Made by a program: the position numbers and the translations under genes. Under the pieces are notes generated by a model. The model was not told the origin of the DNA. It saw only the letters and a program-made list of their open reading frames with translations, and did not search any database. A stretch of 64,000 bases of DNA from Psychrobacter sp. Choline-02u-9 (GTDB lineage Bacteria > Pseudomonadota > Gammaproteobacteria > Pseudomonadales > Moraxellaceae), in assembly GCF_002836505.1 (NCBI RefSeq), contig NZ_PJBF01000059.1:124001-188000 (forward strand), given 5' to 3'. Shown here piece by piece: positions 1 to 8,930 of the stretch (positions are counted from its first letter, which is position 1; each line of letters begins with the position of its first letter).

Positions 1-1538
1 TGATAGTAATGACGCTGCGAGTGGTTTCTGTGCAGCGCAATATTGGCGTGTCTATCGCTTGGGTGGCTGTGCTTTACACGTTGCCAATATTTGGTTTTGT
101 GGCGTACATCCTGCTCGGTGAGCCGATGATTGGACGACGCTATCGTGAACGCGTAGATCAAGCTAGCATCTTGATGAACGATATGGCAAGGCGTGAGCAT
201 CTGATTTTTGATAAAGGGCAGGACTTATTACCAGCCAACTACCGCGGTGTTAGCCAAATAGGAACGCGCTGGACCGGGTTTGGTGTATTTCCCAATCACC
301 AAATGCAGCTGTTGACGGATCCTGCTTCTATTTTTCAGCGTTTGATTGAAGATATTCATGCAGCCCAGCGTATTGTCCTTATGGAGTTTTATATTGTCTA
401 TCCAAAAGGACAGGTGCTAGAAGTCATAGAAGCGCTGTCTGTAGCGGCTCAGCGCGGCGTAGAGTGTCATATATTGGCTGATAGTGTGGGCAGCTTTAGC
501 TTTATTAATAGCAGCGTGCATCGTAAATTAGAAAAAGCAGGGGTTTATGTCCATCAGTCATTGCCAGTAGGGTTGTTTAAGACATTATTTAAACGTTCTG
601 ATTTGCGCAATCATCGTAAAATGGTCGTTATCGATGAACATATTGGCTATATCGGCAGCTTCAATCTGGTTGATCCAAGGTTTTTTAAGCAAAATAAAAA
701 CGTTGGTCAATGGATTGATGTGGCGCTACGAACGACTAGCCAGCAATCGATTAGTATCAATACAGCGATGGCTAAGGTGATAGTTACCGACATCGGTGCT
801 GAAAGTAATGACAATCTTGCTGAGCTGCATCAGCGGGTTAATAACTACACCCGTAAATTATATGTGATGCATCCGACCATCAATGATCTAAATAGCCGTG
901 TGAAAGTATTAACGGATACGATTGATGATCATGAGCAGCCAGATATAGGTGCCACTTCGATTGTCGTACCAAAGATGCCTGTCGTGGACAAAGTCTTGGC
1001 GCAACTAATACCTTCAGCACCGCAGCTAACGGCTCATGTGATTTACAATACGTTGGTTACCGTGATTCATCGTGCTAATAAGCGCATTCGTATTACCACG
1101 CCTTATTTTGTCCCTGATGAATCCCTATCGGGTGCGCTGACGATAGCGGCTAAGCGCGGCGTTGATGTGACGATTATTGTTCCTGAAAAGGTGGATTCGT
1201 TTCTGGTACAACATGCTTCTCAAGCTTATTATCAAGAGTTGTTGGATGCTGGGGTAGTGATTGCCTTGTTTAGAGGTGGTTTGCTACACGCAAAAACAGT
1301 GGTTATCGATGATGACTACTGTTTATTTGGCACCGTTAATATTGATATGCGCAGTTTTTATCTAAATATGGAAGTCAGTTTGGCGATTTATACGCCAGAA
1401 ATGGTTGCCCAAGTAGCGGACTGTCAGGAAGTCTATTTAGAAAACTGCCGAATCTTGGATAGTGATGAATGGCAACAGCGTCATGGATCAAAACGCTTGT
1501 TTGATAATGTCGTGCGCTTGTTCAGTCCTTTATTGTAG
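1..1538 (+). CDS. cls: Cardiolipin synthase (5'-partial)
   Basis: Phospholipase-D-superfamily enzyme that joins two phosphatidylglycerol molecules into cardiolipin at the inner membrane. Both HKD catalytic motifs are present: HRKMVVID near residue 203 and HAKTVVID near residue 427, counted from the ATG at base 9. That ATG is probably internal. The frame is open to the window edge, and the N-terminus from it begins where E. coli ClsA is already about 22 residues in. One predicted membrane helix is visible (about residues 14-36), whereas the family normally has two, so the first helix should lie upstream of the window. The enzyme family is sure; the true start cannot be seen. The next gene follows after about 115 bp. 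Confidence 0.93.
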   Translation, partial: IVMTLRVVSVQRNIGVSIAWVAVLYTLPIFGFVAYILLGEPMIGRRYRERVDQASILMNDMARREHLIFDKGQDLLPANYRGVSQIGTRWTGFGVFPNHQMQLLTDPASIFQRLIEDIHAAQRIVLMEFYIVYPKGQVLEVIEALSVAAQRGVECHILADSVGSFSFINSSVHRKLEKAGVYVHQSLPVGLFKTLFKRSDLRNHRKMVVIDEHIGYIGSFNLVDPRFFKQNKNVGQWIDVALRTTSQQSISINTAMAKVIVTDIGAESNDNLAELHQRVNNYTRKLYVMHPTINDLNSRVKVLTDTIDDHEQPDIGATSIVVPKMPVVDKVLAQLIPSAPQLTAHVIYNTLVTVIHRANKRIRITTPYFVPDESLSGALTIAAKRGVDVTIIVPEKVDSFLVQHASQAYYQELLDAGVVIALFRGGLLHAKTVVIDDDYCLFGTVNIDMRSFYLNMEVSLAIYTPEMVAQVADCQEVYLENCRILDSDEWQQRHGSKRLFDNVVRLFSPLL

Positions 1539-1654
1539 CACTCGGATTTTTAGGGTAAGGTAATCTACTAGTATTGTTCTATCATCTTAGTCGTAGCACT
1601 TTTATATCCTATACTTTTTTTGTTTATCTATCTGTAAAGAGGTCACTCCCGTCT

Positions 1655-3184
1655 ATGTCTGCATCACCTTTAACGCCACTGGACTATATTGCAGAAGGCT
1701 ACTGGCAAGACTTCTTGGCTGGGCGTTCTATTGCAGGCGGTATCGCCTACGAAACTGAGCTGCGCGCTTGTACGCTAGACGAGTCGCTTGAGAGTTTACA
1801 GCGTATCGACATGCTATTGTCCCAAGTGCGCCGAGATATGATCAAGAGCGGTATATGGGATGAGACGACGCTGCTGGTCGATGAACGCTATCGTAATTTC
1901 ATGGTATTTTTGGCGTTTTATGCAGGTCGTGTATTGGCGCAGCAGTGGCAGAGCAAGCCACATTGGTATGGTCAGTTTGAGCTGCGTAAACGTTACCCTG
2001 AGTTGTCATTGGTCACTGATGATTTTTATCAGCATATGGCGGTCGGTTATGATGATAGCGGGGTTAAAGAGCGCTTATTTTTTGCCCTAGAGCCAATAGG
2101 GCTGCGTCTGTTTGGTCATATTGATCGGCAGTTCAACGCAGTACAAGGCGGGCAAGTAGAGAGTGGATTGTATCAAGCAGTTAGCCTTAGACTACCGAAT
2201 ACTCTAAATAACGACGTTCATTCAGTGTCCGAATTAACAGCGGACAAAGTAACAGCGCATAGAGCAATAAAGCACAAAGCAACCACTCATCCAGGCACTG
2301 AAAGCATCGCTCTGAGCGCAGATTCAAATGCGTATGTCGGTACTAGCCAATCGAGTGAGCTTCTGGAAAAGCCAGAGAAAGTATCGATAGGAGCTGAGCG
2401 TAACCGAGCCAATATAGTTGTAACTGATAGTGAAAGTCTCGCAGCACCATCTGCTATGTCTGACACTGTACCTGAGTTGCAAACAAGCGTAGTGCCTCCT
2501 GAGTCTGAGAGCTTGATAAAGCCTGAGCTGACTAAAGTAACGAAGCCAACAGCCAAACCTACGTCGTCTGTAAAAAGTACATCGACGCCAGAGATGTTTA
2601 CGCAACTGCTCGTAGAATTAGATGAGATAACGGTGCCACAACCAACTGGTGATGTTCAGTATCAGCAATCACGCAAAGTACTAGATCAGTTCGAGCAACA
2701 TATTGCCAAGCAGAACAAGCCTCGTCGCCAAGTTGTATTTTCAGATGATCATATCGCAGCAAAAAACAAAGCGCTGCTATTACTACAAGCGGCTGCTGAA
2801 GATGGTAATACAGCGGCTATGTTACGTTTGGCCATGTATGAATTGTTAGGTGAAGGTTTGACAGCGGACAGTGATAACCAAAAAAAATCTGGCGTAGATT
2901 GGGTCAATCAAGCCGCTAGCAAAAACGACAGCCGTGCTCAGCGTCTACTCAGTAAAATGTATTACCAAGGAGTAGGGGTATCCCAGGATATAGATAGCGG
3001 TAAATACTGGTTAGAGCAAGCGGCAGATAATGGTCATGCAGAAGCGGCCAATCTGGTCAAGCAATGGCAGCAAGCAGAAATGCTGCTGACCACACAGAAG
3101 CAAGAGCAGCATAGCACCAAGCGTTATCAGCTGTTAATTGGCGCAATCATCGCAGTCGCCTTATTGATAATAGTCATTATCTAA
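1655..3184 (+). CDS. Sel1-repeat protein with C-terminal membrane anchor
   Basis: Product of 509 residues, function unknown. It has three parts. The first roughly 185 residues form a folded-looking domain I do not recognise (starts MSASPLTPLDYIAEGYW). A long Ser/Thr/Glu/Lys-rich, probably disordered linker runs to about residue 335. Two or three Sel1-like repeats (AAMLRLAMYELLGEG, AQRLLSKMYYQGVGV, YWLEQAADNGHAEAA) then precede a C-terminal hydrophobic helix of about 18 residues. The open frame extends upstream to a TTG at 1574. I prefer the ATG at 1655 because AAAGAGGT lies about 11 bases before it and the extra 27 residues look unstructured. Sel1 repeats usually mediate protein-protein contacts. 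With a C-terminal anchor and no signal peptide, most of the protein is probably cytoplasmic (inference). Confidence 0.75.
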   Translation: MSASPLTPLDYIAEGYWQDFLAGRSIAGGIAYETELRACTLDESLESLQRIDMLLSQVRRDMIKSGIWDETTLLVDERYRNFMVFLAFYAGRVLAQQWQSKPHWYGQFELRKRYPELSLVTDDFYQHMAVGYDDSGVKERLFFALEPIGLRLFGHIDRQFNAVQGGQVESGLYQAVSLRLPNTLNNDVHSVSELTADKVTAHRAIKHKATTHPGTESIALSADSNAYVGTSQSSELLEKPEKVSIGAERNRANIVVTDSESLAAPSAMSDTVPELQTSVVPPESESLIKPELTKVTKPTAKPTSSVKSTSTPEMFTQLLVELDEITVPQPTGDVQYQQSRKVLDQFEQHIAKQNKPRRQVVFSDDHIAAKNKALLLLQAAAEDGNTAAMLRLAMYELLGEGLTADSDNQKKSGVDWVNQAASKNDSRAQRLLSKMYYQGVGVSQDIDSGKYWLEQAADNGHAEAANLVKQWQQAEMLLTTQKQEQHSTKRYQLLIGAIIAVALLIIVII

Positions 3185-3316
3185 CAATCATTATCTAATA
3201 ACTATTTACTCAGTAACTTTTTAAAAGCTTATTGTTACAGCTTAAATTCAGGTAGAATTGGCGCGCTTTACCTTTACCCTTTTATTGTTTGATTCATAAC
3301 TAATTTGGGCTGTTCC

Positions 3317-4873
3317 ATGCCATCATCTAATACCCCGTCTGACCACTCTGAAAATACAATTGACCCCGTATCATCGCCTAGTCGATCGGTATATGAGACT
3401 CCCTTATATTATCAGTCTCTTATTGGGCTGCTAAAGCCACTATATCGTCTGCAAGTATGGCATCGATCTCATAAAAACGACAACTATAAGCAGGAAATCG
3501 ACCAGCGTTTTGGTAAGCAGTATCCACCGCGTCCAGTGGTTAATGCTAATATCGATAAAGGGGTGATTTGGTGCCACGCAGTCTCATTAGGCGAGACTAA
3601 TACGGTCGCGCCTTTATTAGATATGTTATTGGCTAATGGCTATCAGATATGGTTGACCAATACGACTCAGACAGGTTTTGCTCGTGGCGCCAGTCGTTTT
3701 GCAGAAAAGATAGCTCAGGGTCAGATGAGTCATAGCTATGTGCCAGTCGACAGCCCTACTGTGATCGAGACTTTTTTGACGCATGTGCAGCCGATCGCTG
3801 CACTGTTTGTAGAAACAGAGCTATGGGCAAATATCTTGACCAAATTATCCCAACACCGTATTCCAAGTATCCTAGTCAATGGTCGATTATCTGCTTCTTC
3901 TTTTCAGAGTTATCAAAAAATTGGTGCAGTCAGCGCCAGTATGATGAAAAATCTTTCCTTAATTATTGCGCAAGACAGTGACTCTGCTAAACGCTTTCGG
4001 CAGTTAGGGGCTAGTAGCGCCCAAATTCGTGTGGCAGGCTCATTAAAGTGGGTAATCAATGCGTCCAAAACTGATGACAAAGCGGTAGAAGATAACAGTA
4101 TTTATAATAAGAAAGCTGATCTGCGAGCAGAGTTTGGTATAGCAGATCGTCCTGTGTGGGTAGCTGCGAGTACTCACGATGGCGAAGAGGCAGCAGCGTT
4201 GTCATTGCAGCAGCAACTACTGTCTCAAGCCACATTAGCAGATACGCTGCTTGTTATCGTCCCTAGGCATCCTGAGCGTTTTGATGCAGTAGCAGATCTC
4301 ATTCAGAAAACTGGGTTAAATATGGCTCGGCGCAGTGATGGGGAAGCCATTGATGCAGACACGCAAGTCTATCTAGCAGATAGCATGGGTGAGATGATGA
4401 CTTGGTATACATTGGCAAATGTAGCATTTGTGGGCGGCTCGCTGGTAGATATTGGTGGGCATAATCCAGTGGAGCCTGCTAGTGTGGCCACGCCTGTACT
4501 GATGGGGGGTTACACTCAGTCTTGCCAAAGCGTAATAGACAAATTGGCTGAAGTAGGCGCTTTATATCAGCCAAATAATGACTTCTATCGTCCAATCGAG
4601 TCAAATAACTCAAGTAGTTCGGATGCACAGATGGCCAGTGATTACCAGTTAAAGGCGAATAAAAAAACTTCTCGTAAGAAAACAGCTTATAATCGTGAAG
4701 ACGCTGTAAGTATTTATACGCAGCTAGAAACTTGGCTAAGTAATTTGCAATTAGCCGCGCAGGCAGGGCTAGCTGGCGAGCAAATGACGATACAGCAGCA
4801 AGCGGTACTGACCCGTCAATTTACTATGATTGAAAACGCAATCGAGCTGTCTTCCAACCAAGATAGCTTATGA
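3317..4873 (+). CDS. waaA: 3-deoxy-D-manno-octulosonic acid (Kdo) transferase
   Basis: GT-B glycosyltransferase that adds Kdo from CMP-Kdo to the lipid A precursor at the inner membrane. Family features seen: VIWCHAVSLGETNTVAPL near the N-terminus, an N-terminal half ending at LVNGRLSASSFQSYQKIG, and the C-terminal donor site FVGGSLVDIGGHNPVEPA. At 518 residues it is about 90 longer than E. coli WaaA. The excess lies in a hydrophilic N-terminal lead (about 30 residues) and a Ser/Lys-rich insert near residues 425-460. An in-frame TTG at 3305 is possible; the ATG at 3317 is preferred. Its stop overlaps rsmE by 4 bp (ATGA), so the two are translationally coupled. Confidence 0.93.
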   Translation: MPSSNTPSDHSENTIDPVSSPSRSVYETPLYYQSLIGLLKPLYRLQVWHRSHKNDNYKQEIDQRFGKQYPPRPVVNANIDKGVIWCHAVSLGETNTVAPLLDMLLANGYQIWLTNTTQTGFARGASRFAEKIAQGQMSHSYVPVDSPTVIETFLTHVQPIAALFVETELWANILTKLSQHRIPSILVNGRLSASSFQSYQKIGAVSASMMKNLSLIIAQDSDSAKRFRQLGASSAQIRVAGSLKWVINASKTDDKAVEDNSIYNKKADLRAEFGIADRPVWVAASTHDGEEAAALSLQQQLLSQATLADTLLVIVPRHPERFDAVADLIQKTGLNMARRSDGEAIDADTQVYLADSMGEMMTWYTLANVAFVGGSLVDIGGHNPVEPASVATPVLMGGYTQSCQSVIDKLAEVGALYQPNNDFYRPIESNNSSSSDAQMASDYQLKANKKTSRKKTAYNREDAVSIYTQLETWLSNLQLAAQAGLAGEQMTIQQQAVLTRQFTMIENAIELSSNQDSL

Positions 4874-5592
4874 ACTGTATATTATTGCCCGCTGAAAACT
4901 TTTCAGTAGACACAGCGAACATCGATTCCTTGTCTCAAGTCAGCCATGTGACTAAAGTGCTGGGCGCAAAAGTTGGTGATACGCTTAAGATTGGCCAGAT
5001 CGGTGGCAATCTTGGTACTGCTGTTATCGAAGATATTACCGCTGCCAGCATTCAGTTAAGTAACGTCCAGCTCAATACTGTGCCGCCAGCCAAATTAGAC
5101 TTAACTGTTATTTTGGCGTTACCGCGTCCTAAAGTGCTACGGCGTTTAATCATGGATATGACAGCGCTTGGTGTACGCGATATCATTCTTATAAATAGTT
5201 ACCGTACCCAAAAAAGTTATTGGCAAAGCCCAATGCTTGAGCGGATAGACGAGTTTGTATTAGAAGGCTTACAGCAGAGCATCGATACGATCGTTCCTAG
5301 TATTACGCTACAAAAACGTTTTAAGCCATTTGTCGAAGACTCACTTGGAAGCCTAATAAGCAGTCAAGCGATTGTCGCGCATCCTTATAGTCAGCAGTCC
5401 TTTTCTGAATTTTTACAACAGCAACCATCACGAGAGCTACCGAGTATAGTCTGCATAGGCGCTGAAGGTGGCTGGATTGACTATGAGATAGAGCTGTTGT
5501 CAGCTCAAGACTGCACGCCTGTACATATAGGCTCTCGTATTTTGCGCACGGAAGCTGCGGTCAATGCAATTTTAGGCCAATGGTTGCTATAG
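4870..5592 (+). CDS. rsmE: 16S rRNA (uracil-1498-N3) methyltransferase
   Basis: SPOUT-class methyltransferase that makes m3U1498 in 16S rRNA of the 30S subunit using SAM. The length of 240 residues is normal for RsmE. Seen in the protein: an N-terminal PUA-like segment, LALPRPKVLRRLIMDMTALG at about residues 79-98, and the C-terminal trefoil-knot signature CIGAEGGW ... LGSRILRTEAA-like (here IGSRILRTEAAVNAILGQW). It overlaps the end of waaA by 4 bp and is presumably co-transcribed with it. No clear terminator follows; a Fur/promoter region for the next operon lies about 115 bp downstream. Confidence 0.95.
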   Translation: MNCILLPAENFSVDTANIDSLSQVSHVTKVLGAKVGDTLKIGQIGGNLGTAVIEDITAASIQLSNVQLNTVPPAKLDLTVILALPRPKVLRRLIMDMTALGVRDIILINSYRTQKSYWQSPMLERIDEFVLEGLQQSIDTIVPSITLQKRFKPFVEDSLGSLISSQAIVAHPYSQQSFSEFLQQQPSRELPSIVCIGAEGGWIDYEIELLSAQDCTPVHIGSRILRTEAAVNAILGQWLL

Positions 5593-5707
5593 ATGGACAC
5601 TAAAACGCGTCGTTAGACCAAACTATTGAAAGAGCTGGTGAAAAATAGTTCTTAAAAATCAATGCTCAAGACTCATCACAGGCATATTTGCCAGTTAAAC
5701 AAATGTA

Positions 5708-5736
5708 TTGATAATTAATCTCACTTCCATTAGTAT
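5708..5736 (+). promoter_or_regulatory. Promoter with overlapping Fur box for fbpABC
   Basis: A -35 TTGATA (5708-5713), a 17-bp spacer and a -10 TAGTAT (5731-5736) make a plausible sigma-70 promoter 120 bp upstream of fbpA. The 7-1-7 sequence TGATAATTAATCTCA (5709-5723) matches the Fur palindrome TGATAATnATTATCA at 12 of 14 positions and covers the -35. Fe2+-Fur would therefore block RNA polymerase. The match was seen by eye; regulation is inferred from site position and the iron-transport function of the operon. Confidence 0.55.
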
Positions 5737-5856
5737 GTTGCTTTAATATATTATGGCCTGATTACTGTTAACGCTTAGCAAGTCATCGTTATAATCACTG
5801 TTATTTTGTCTCACCATCCGTCTTACTTTTTTTATAGCATTACTATGGGGAAAACC

Positions 5857-6981
5857 ATGTCATTGAACGCTATCAGCGCTAATCTAACCTCTACGAAGCT
5901 TATCTTACCTGCAGCCGTATTTGGCATGATGTTGGGTTTGGCGGGTTGTAGTAATTCTTCAACCACAGAAGAGAGCGTAGAAGTAGAGTCAACAGAAACA
6001 GGTGCTGAGCAGCAAGCAGCAACTGACGAAGCTACGACTGCTGATGGTCAGACAATTACTATCTATTCATCACGTAATGAGCAGCTGATTAAACCATTGT
6101 TAGATCGCTATACTGAGCAAACAGGCGTAAAAGTTGAACTGGTTACAGACCAAACTGGGCCTTTGATGGCGCGTCTAAAAGCTGAAGGTCAGAATACTCC
6201 AGCTGATATGCTATTGACCGTTGACGCTGGTAACTTATGGCAAGCTGCAGAGCAAGGACTATTACAGCCAGTATCGTCTACTGTGTTAGAAGCTAATGTC
6301 CCTGCAAAATACCGTGATCCAAAAGGTCAGTGGACTGGTTTGTCACTACGTGCACGTACTATCTTTTATGATCCAAACAAAGTTACTGCCGACCAGTTAT
6401 CTACTTATGCAGATTTGGCCGATCCAAAATGGAAAGGCAAACTATGCTTACGTACCTCTAAAAAGGTTTATAACCAATCGCTTGTCGCTAGCATGATGGA
6501 GCATTTGGGCGAAGAAAAAACCGAAGCAGTTATCAAAGGGTGGGTTGATAACCTAGCGACTGACGTGTTCAGTGATGACGTTGCGATGCTAGAAGCTATC
6601 GCTGCTGGTCAGTGTGAAGTGGGTATTGCTAATAGCTACTACTATGGTCGTTTGTTGGACGAAAAACCAAACTTCCCTGTGAAGATATTTTGGGCAAACC
6701 AAGACACGACTGGTACGCACGTAAACATTTCAGGCGCTGGTGTGGTTGCAGGTTCAGACAATCCAGATGGTACGCTTAAACTGATAGAGTGGTTGTCATC
6801 TGACGAGGCACAAGGTCTTTATGCCAGCTCTGACAAAGAATTCCCAGTAAAAGTAGGTATCGATGAGTCAGACATGCTCAGATCATGGGGCGAGTTCAAA
6901 AAAGACGATATCAATGTACAGAAATTCGGTGAACTACAAACTCAAGCTATCCAAATGATGGATAAAGCGGGTTATAAATAA
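5857..6981 (+). CDS. fbpA: Ferric iron ABC transporter, substrate-binding lipoprotein
   Basis: Class II periplasmic binding protein of the FbpA/FutA/SfuA type that captures Fe3+ and delivers it to the FbpB permease. The signal segment ends in the lipobox LAGC (Cys about residue 32), so it is predicted to be a lipoprotein. An acidic Thr/Glu linker follows, then ITIYSSRNEQLIKPLLDRY, the usual start of the mature fold. The NSYYYGRL segment near residues 259-266 carries the tyrosines typical of iron ligands. I use the ATG at 5857 because GGGG sits 6 bases before it; an ATG at 5845 and a TTG at 5806 are in frame. A Fur box lies in the promoter. The gene is separated from fbpB by a MITE-like repeat. 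Confidence 0.88.
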   Translation: MSLNAISANLTSTKLILPAAVFGMMLGLAGCSNSSTTEESVEVESTETGAEQQAATDEATTADGQTITIYSSRNEQLIKPLLDRYTEQTGVKVELVTDQTGPLMARLKAEGQNTPADMLLTVDAGNLWQAAEQGLLQPVSSTVLEANVPAKYRDPKGQWTGLSLRARTIFYDPNKVTADQLSTYADLADPKWKGKLCLRTSKKVYNQSLVASMMEHLGEEKTEAVIKGWVDNLATDVFSDDVAMLEAIAAGQCEVGIANSYYYGRLLDEKPNFPVKIFWANQDTTGTHVNISGAGVVAGSDNPDGTLKLIEWLSSDEAQGLYASSDKEFPVKVGIDESDMLRSWGEFKKDDINVQKFGELQTQAIQMMDKAGYK

Positions 6982-7000
6982 GGGGTCGCCAGTAATACTG

Positions 7001-7123
7001 ATACCAATCTTAAAATCATAACTTTTAGGCAATAGCTTTTAAACAAAAGCTTTTACAGAATGTGTTCAAAGGTTAGCTATTACAGATGAGTTATTTGGGT
7101 AATGACGATTTTAAGGTTGGTAT
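7001..7123. repeat. MITE-like element with imperfect terminal inverted repeats
   Basis: The left arm (7001-7019, ATACCAATCTTAAAATCAT) and the right arm (7105-7123) are inverted copies with two transition mismatches, both tolerated as G-U pairs in RNA. Nested inverted repeats lie inside: AATAGCT 7031-7037 with AGCTATT 7075-7081, and AGCTTTT 7034-7040 with AAAAGCT 7045-7051. The whole 123 bp could fold into one long stem-loop in the fbpA-fbpB mRNA. It has no coding capacity. This looks like a small non-autonomous repeat element; I did not find a second copy in the window, so element status is an inference. Confidence 0.5.
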
Positions 7124-7165
7124 AAGCTTACAAGGTCTCTATACGTATGACACGGTAATGATAAT

Positions 7166-8842
7166 ATGATCACAACGCCAGATGCGTCTGTTAGTCAGAA
7201 CGATACTGTCAATGACAGTGTTAACGACCAGCAGACTGTCAGCCAAGACCACGCCCTTCGTAAACGTATTATCTCGAAATCAGTCTTAGGGCTGATTTCG
7301 TTGTTTATGCTAGTACCGATTTTAATCGTGCTGCTGTCGTGGACTCAGCCAGTGGCAGAGATTTGGACACACATGGCAGATTATGTACTGCCGCAAGTGC
7401 TCAAAAACACGGCGATTTTATTGCTTATGGTGACTGTCGTTTCAGGTACTATTGGTACTGCTTTGGCTTGGGTTACTAGTATGTACCGTTTCCCTGGTCA
7501 GCGTTTCTTTTCGTGGGCACTGATGTTACCACTTGCCATCCCTGCTTATGTATTGGCATTTGTCACTATCGGGATTGTTGACTTTAGTGGGCCGCTACAG
7601 ACAGCTTTACGCGATTCTGGTATCAGTACTGCCATACCGTCGATAAGGAATGTATGGGGCGCAGGCTTGGTATTATCGCTAGCGTTTTACCCTTATGTAT
7701 ATTTGCTCGCGCGTCAGGCATTTTTGTCACAAGGCAGGCGAGCGATAGAAGCGGGGCAAATGCTAGGTTTGAGTCGTAGCCGTGTATTTTTCCGATTGGC
7801 GCTACCGCAAGCACTGCCTTGGATTATAGGTGGCTTGCTGCTAGCCAGTATGGAAACCTTAGCGGATTTTGGTGCAGTATCGGTATTCAATGTCGATACT
7901 TTTACTACCGCCATTTATAAAGCATGGTTTGGTTTTTTTAGTTTGACCACAGCGGCTCAGCTAGCAGCCTTGCTCATTGGTGTGATATTTATTGTGGTAT
8001 TGTTTGAGCAGTATTGGCAAGCGAAGCGTGGTAGCTCACTGACCCAAGGTAGCAGCCAGCGCTTTGACGCTAGCAAACCTGCCAAATTCGCCATGACACT
8101 GCTGTGTACGCTGATCTTTCTGGTCGCCTTCTTAATTCCTTTCTTACAGCTTATCTATTGGACAGCACTGAATTTTCGCCAAGATTTTGATGCGCGTTAC
8201 ATTGATTTTGTCACCAACAGCCTCATGATTGCTAGTATGACCACGCTGTTTATTGCCTTTTTGGCCATTATTATTGCGTGGATTAAACGGCAGTATCCTG
8301 ATAAATCGACTAAGCTCATGACCACTTTAGCCAATTTAGGCTATGTCGTACCGGGGACTGTGTTGGCGGTAGGGATATTTATACCTATTGCGTGGCTTGA
8401 TAATCAAATGATTGCCTTTGGTATTACCTCACAGCAAGTGCTCTCTGGCAGTGTCATTGTTATGCTACTGGCATTATCGACGCGTTTTATGACAGTGAGT
8501 TTTCAGCCTATTGACAGACAACTGCAACGACTGACTGTCAATCAAGAAGCTGCTGCAAAATTACTTAGCGACAGTCCTTATCAGCGCTGGCGTCATGTGA
8601 TGCTGCCTGTGCTTAGCCCTGGCGTATTGACTGCATTATTGATGGGTTTTGTCGAAGTGATGAAAGAGATGCCCATTACGCTAATGACACGGCGTCAAGG
8701 CTGGGACACGCTTGCAGTACGAGTGTTTGAAATGACGAGCGAAGGTATGTGGGGACGAGCCGCATTACCGAGTTTGCTAATCGTACTGGTTGGTTTGCTC
8801 CCTGTTTGGATATTACTGCGTCAAAGCGACAAACACAGCTAG
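7166..8842 (+). CDS. fbpB: Ferric iron ABC transporter, fused permease
   Basis: Inner-membrane permease of 558 residues with two tandem binding-protein-dependent transport domains and about 12 hydrophobic helices, the layout of FbpB/SfuB. The cytoplasmic EAA loops that contact the ATPase are visible in each half: AIEAGQMLGLSRSRVFFRLA near residues 193-212 and EAAAKLLSDSPYQRWRHVML near residues 455-474. The N-terminal 35 residues are hydrophilic and probably cytoplasmic. It lies 184 bp after fbpA, the gap being filled mostly by the inverted-repeat element, and 88 bp before fbpC. One transcript from the Fur-controlled promoter is likely. Confidence 0.9.
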   Translation: MITTPDASVSQNDTVNDSVNDQQTVSQDHALRKRIISKSVLGLISLFMLVPILIVLLSWTQPVAEIWTHMADYVLPQVLKNTAILLLMVTVVSGTIGTALAWVTSMYRFPGQRFFSWALMLPLAIPAYVLAFVTIGIVDFSGPLQTALRDSGISTAIPSIRNVWGAGLVLSLAFYPYVYLLARQAFLSQGRRAIEAGQMLGLSRSRVFFRLALPQALPWIIGGLLLASMETLADFGAVSVFNVDTFTTAIYKAWFGFFSLTTAAQLAALLIGVIFIVVLFEQYWQAKRGSSLTQGSSQRFDASKPAKFAMTLLCTLIFLVAFLIPFLQLIYWTALNFRQDFDARYIDFVTNSLMIASMTTLFIAFLAIIIAWIKRQYPDKSTKLMTTLANLGYVVPGTVLAVGIFIPIAWLDNQMIAFGITSQQVLSGSVIVMLLALSTRFMTVSFQPIDRQLQRLTVNQEAAAKLLSDSPYQRWRHVMLPVLSPGVLTALLMGFVEVMKEMPITLMTRRQGWDTLAVRVFEMTSEGMWGRAALPSLLIVLVGLLPVWILLRQSDKHS

Positions 8843-8930
8843 TAACAACAAATCTAATAGCAATAATTTGGCATAAGTTTAACAGCACACTCGTAGTGTC
8901 AGCTATATTATAATTTGCTCTGTTTTATCG

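Noticed and set aside
7152-7172. A second Fur-like sequence (GGTAATGATAAT) over the fbpB start codon
   Set aside because: Two hexamers match, but the third and the palindromic half do not, and it would sit inside the operon where no promoter is evident.
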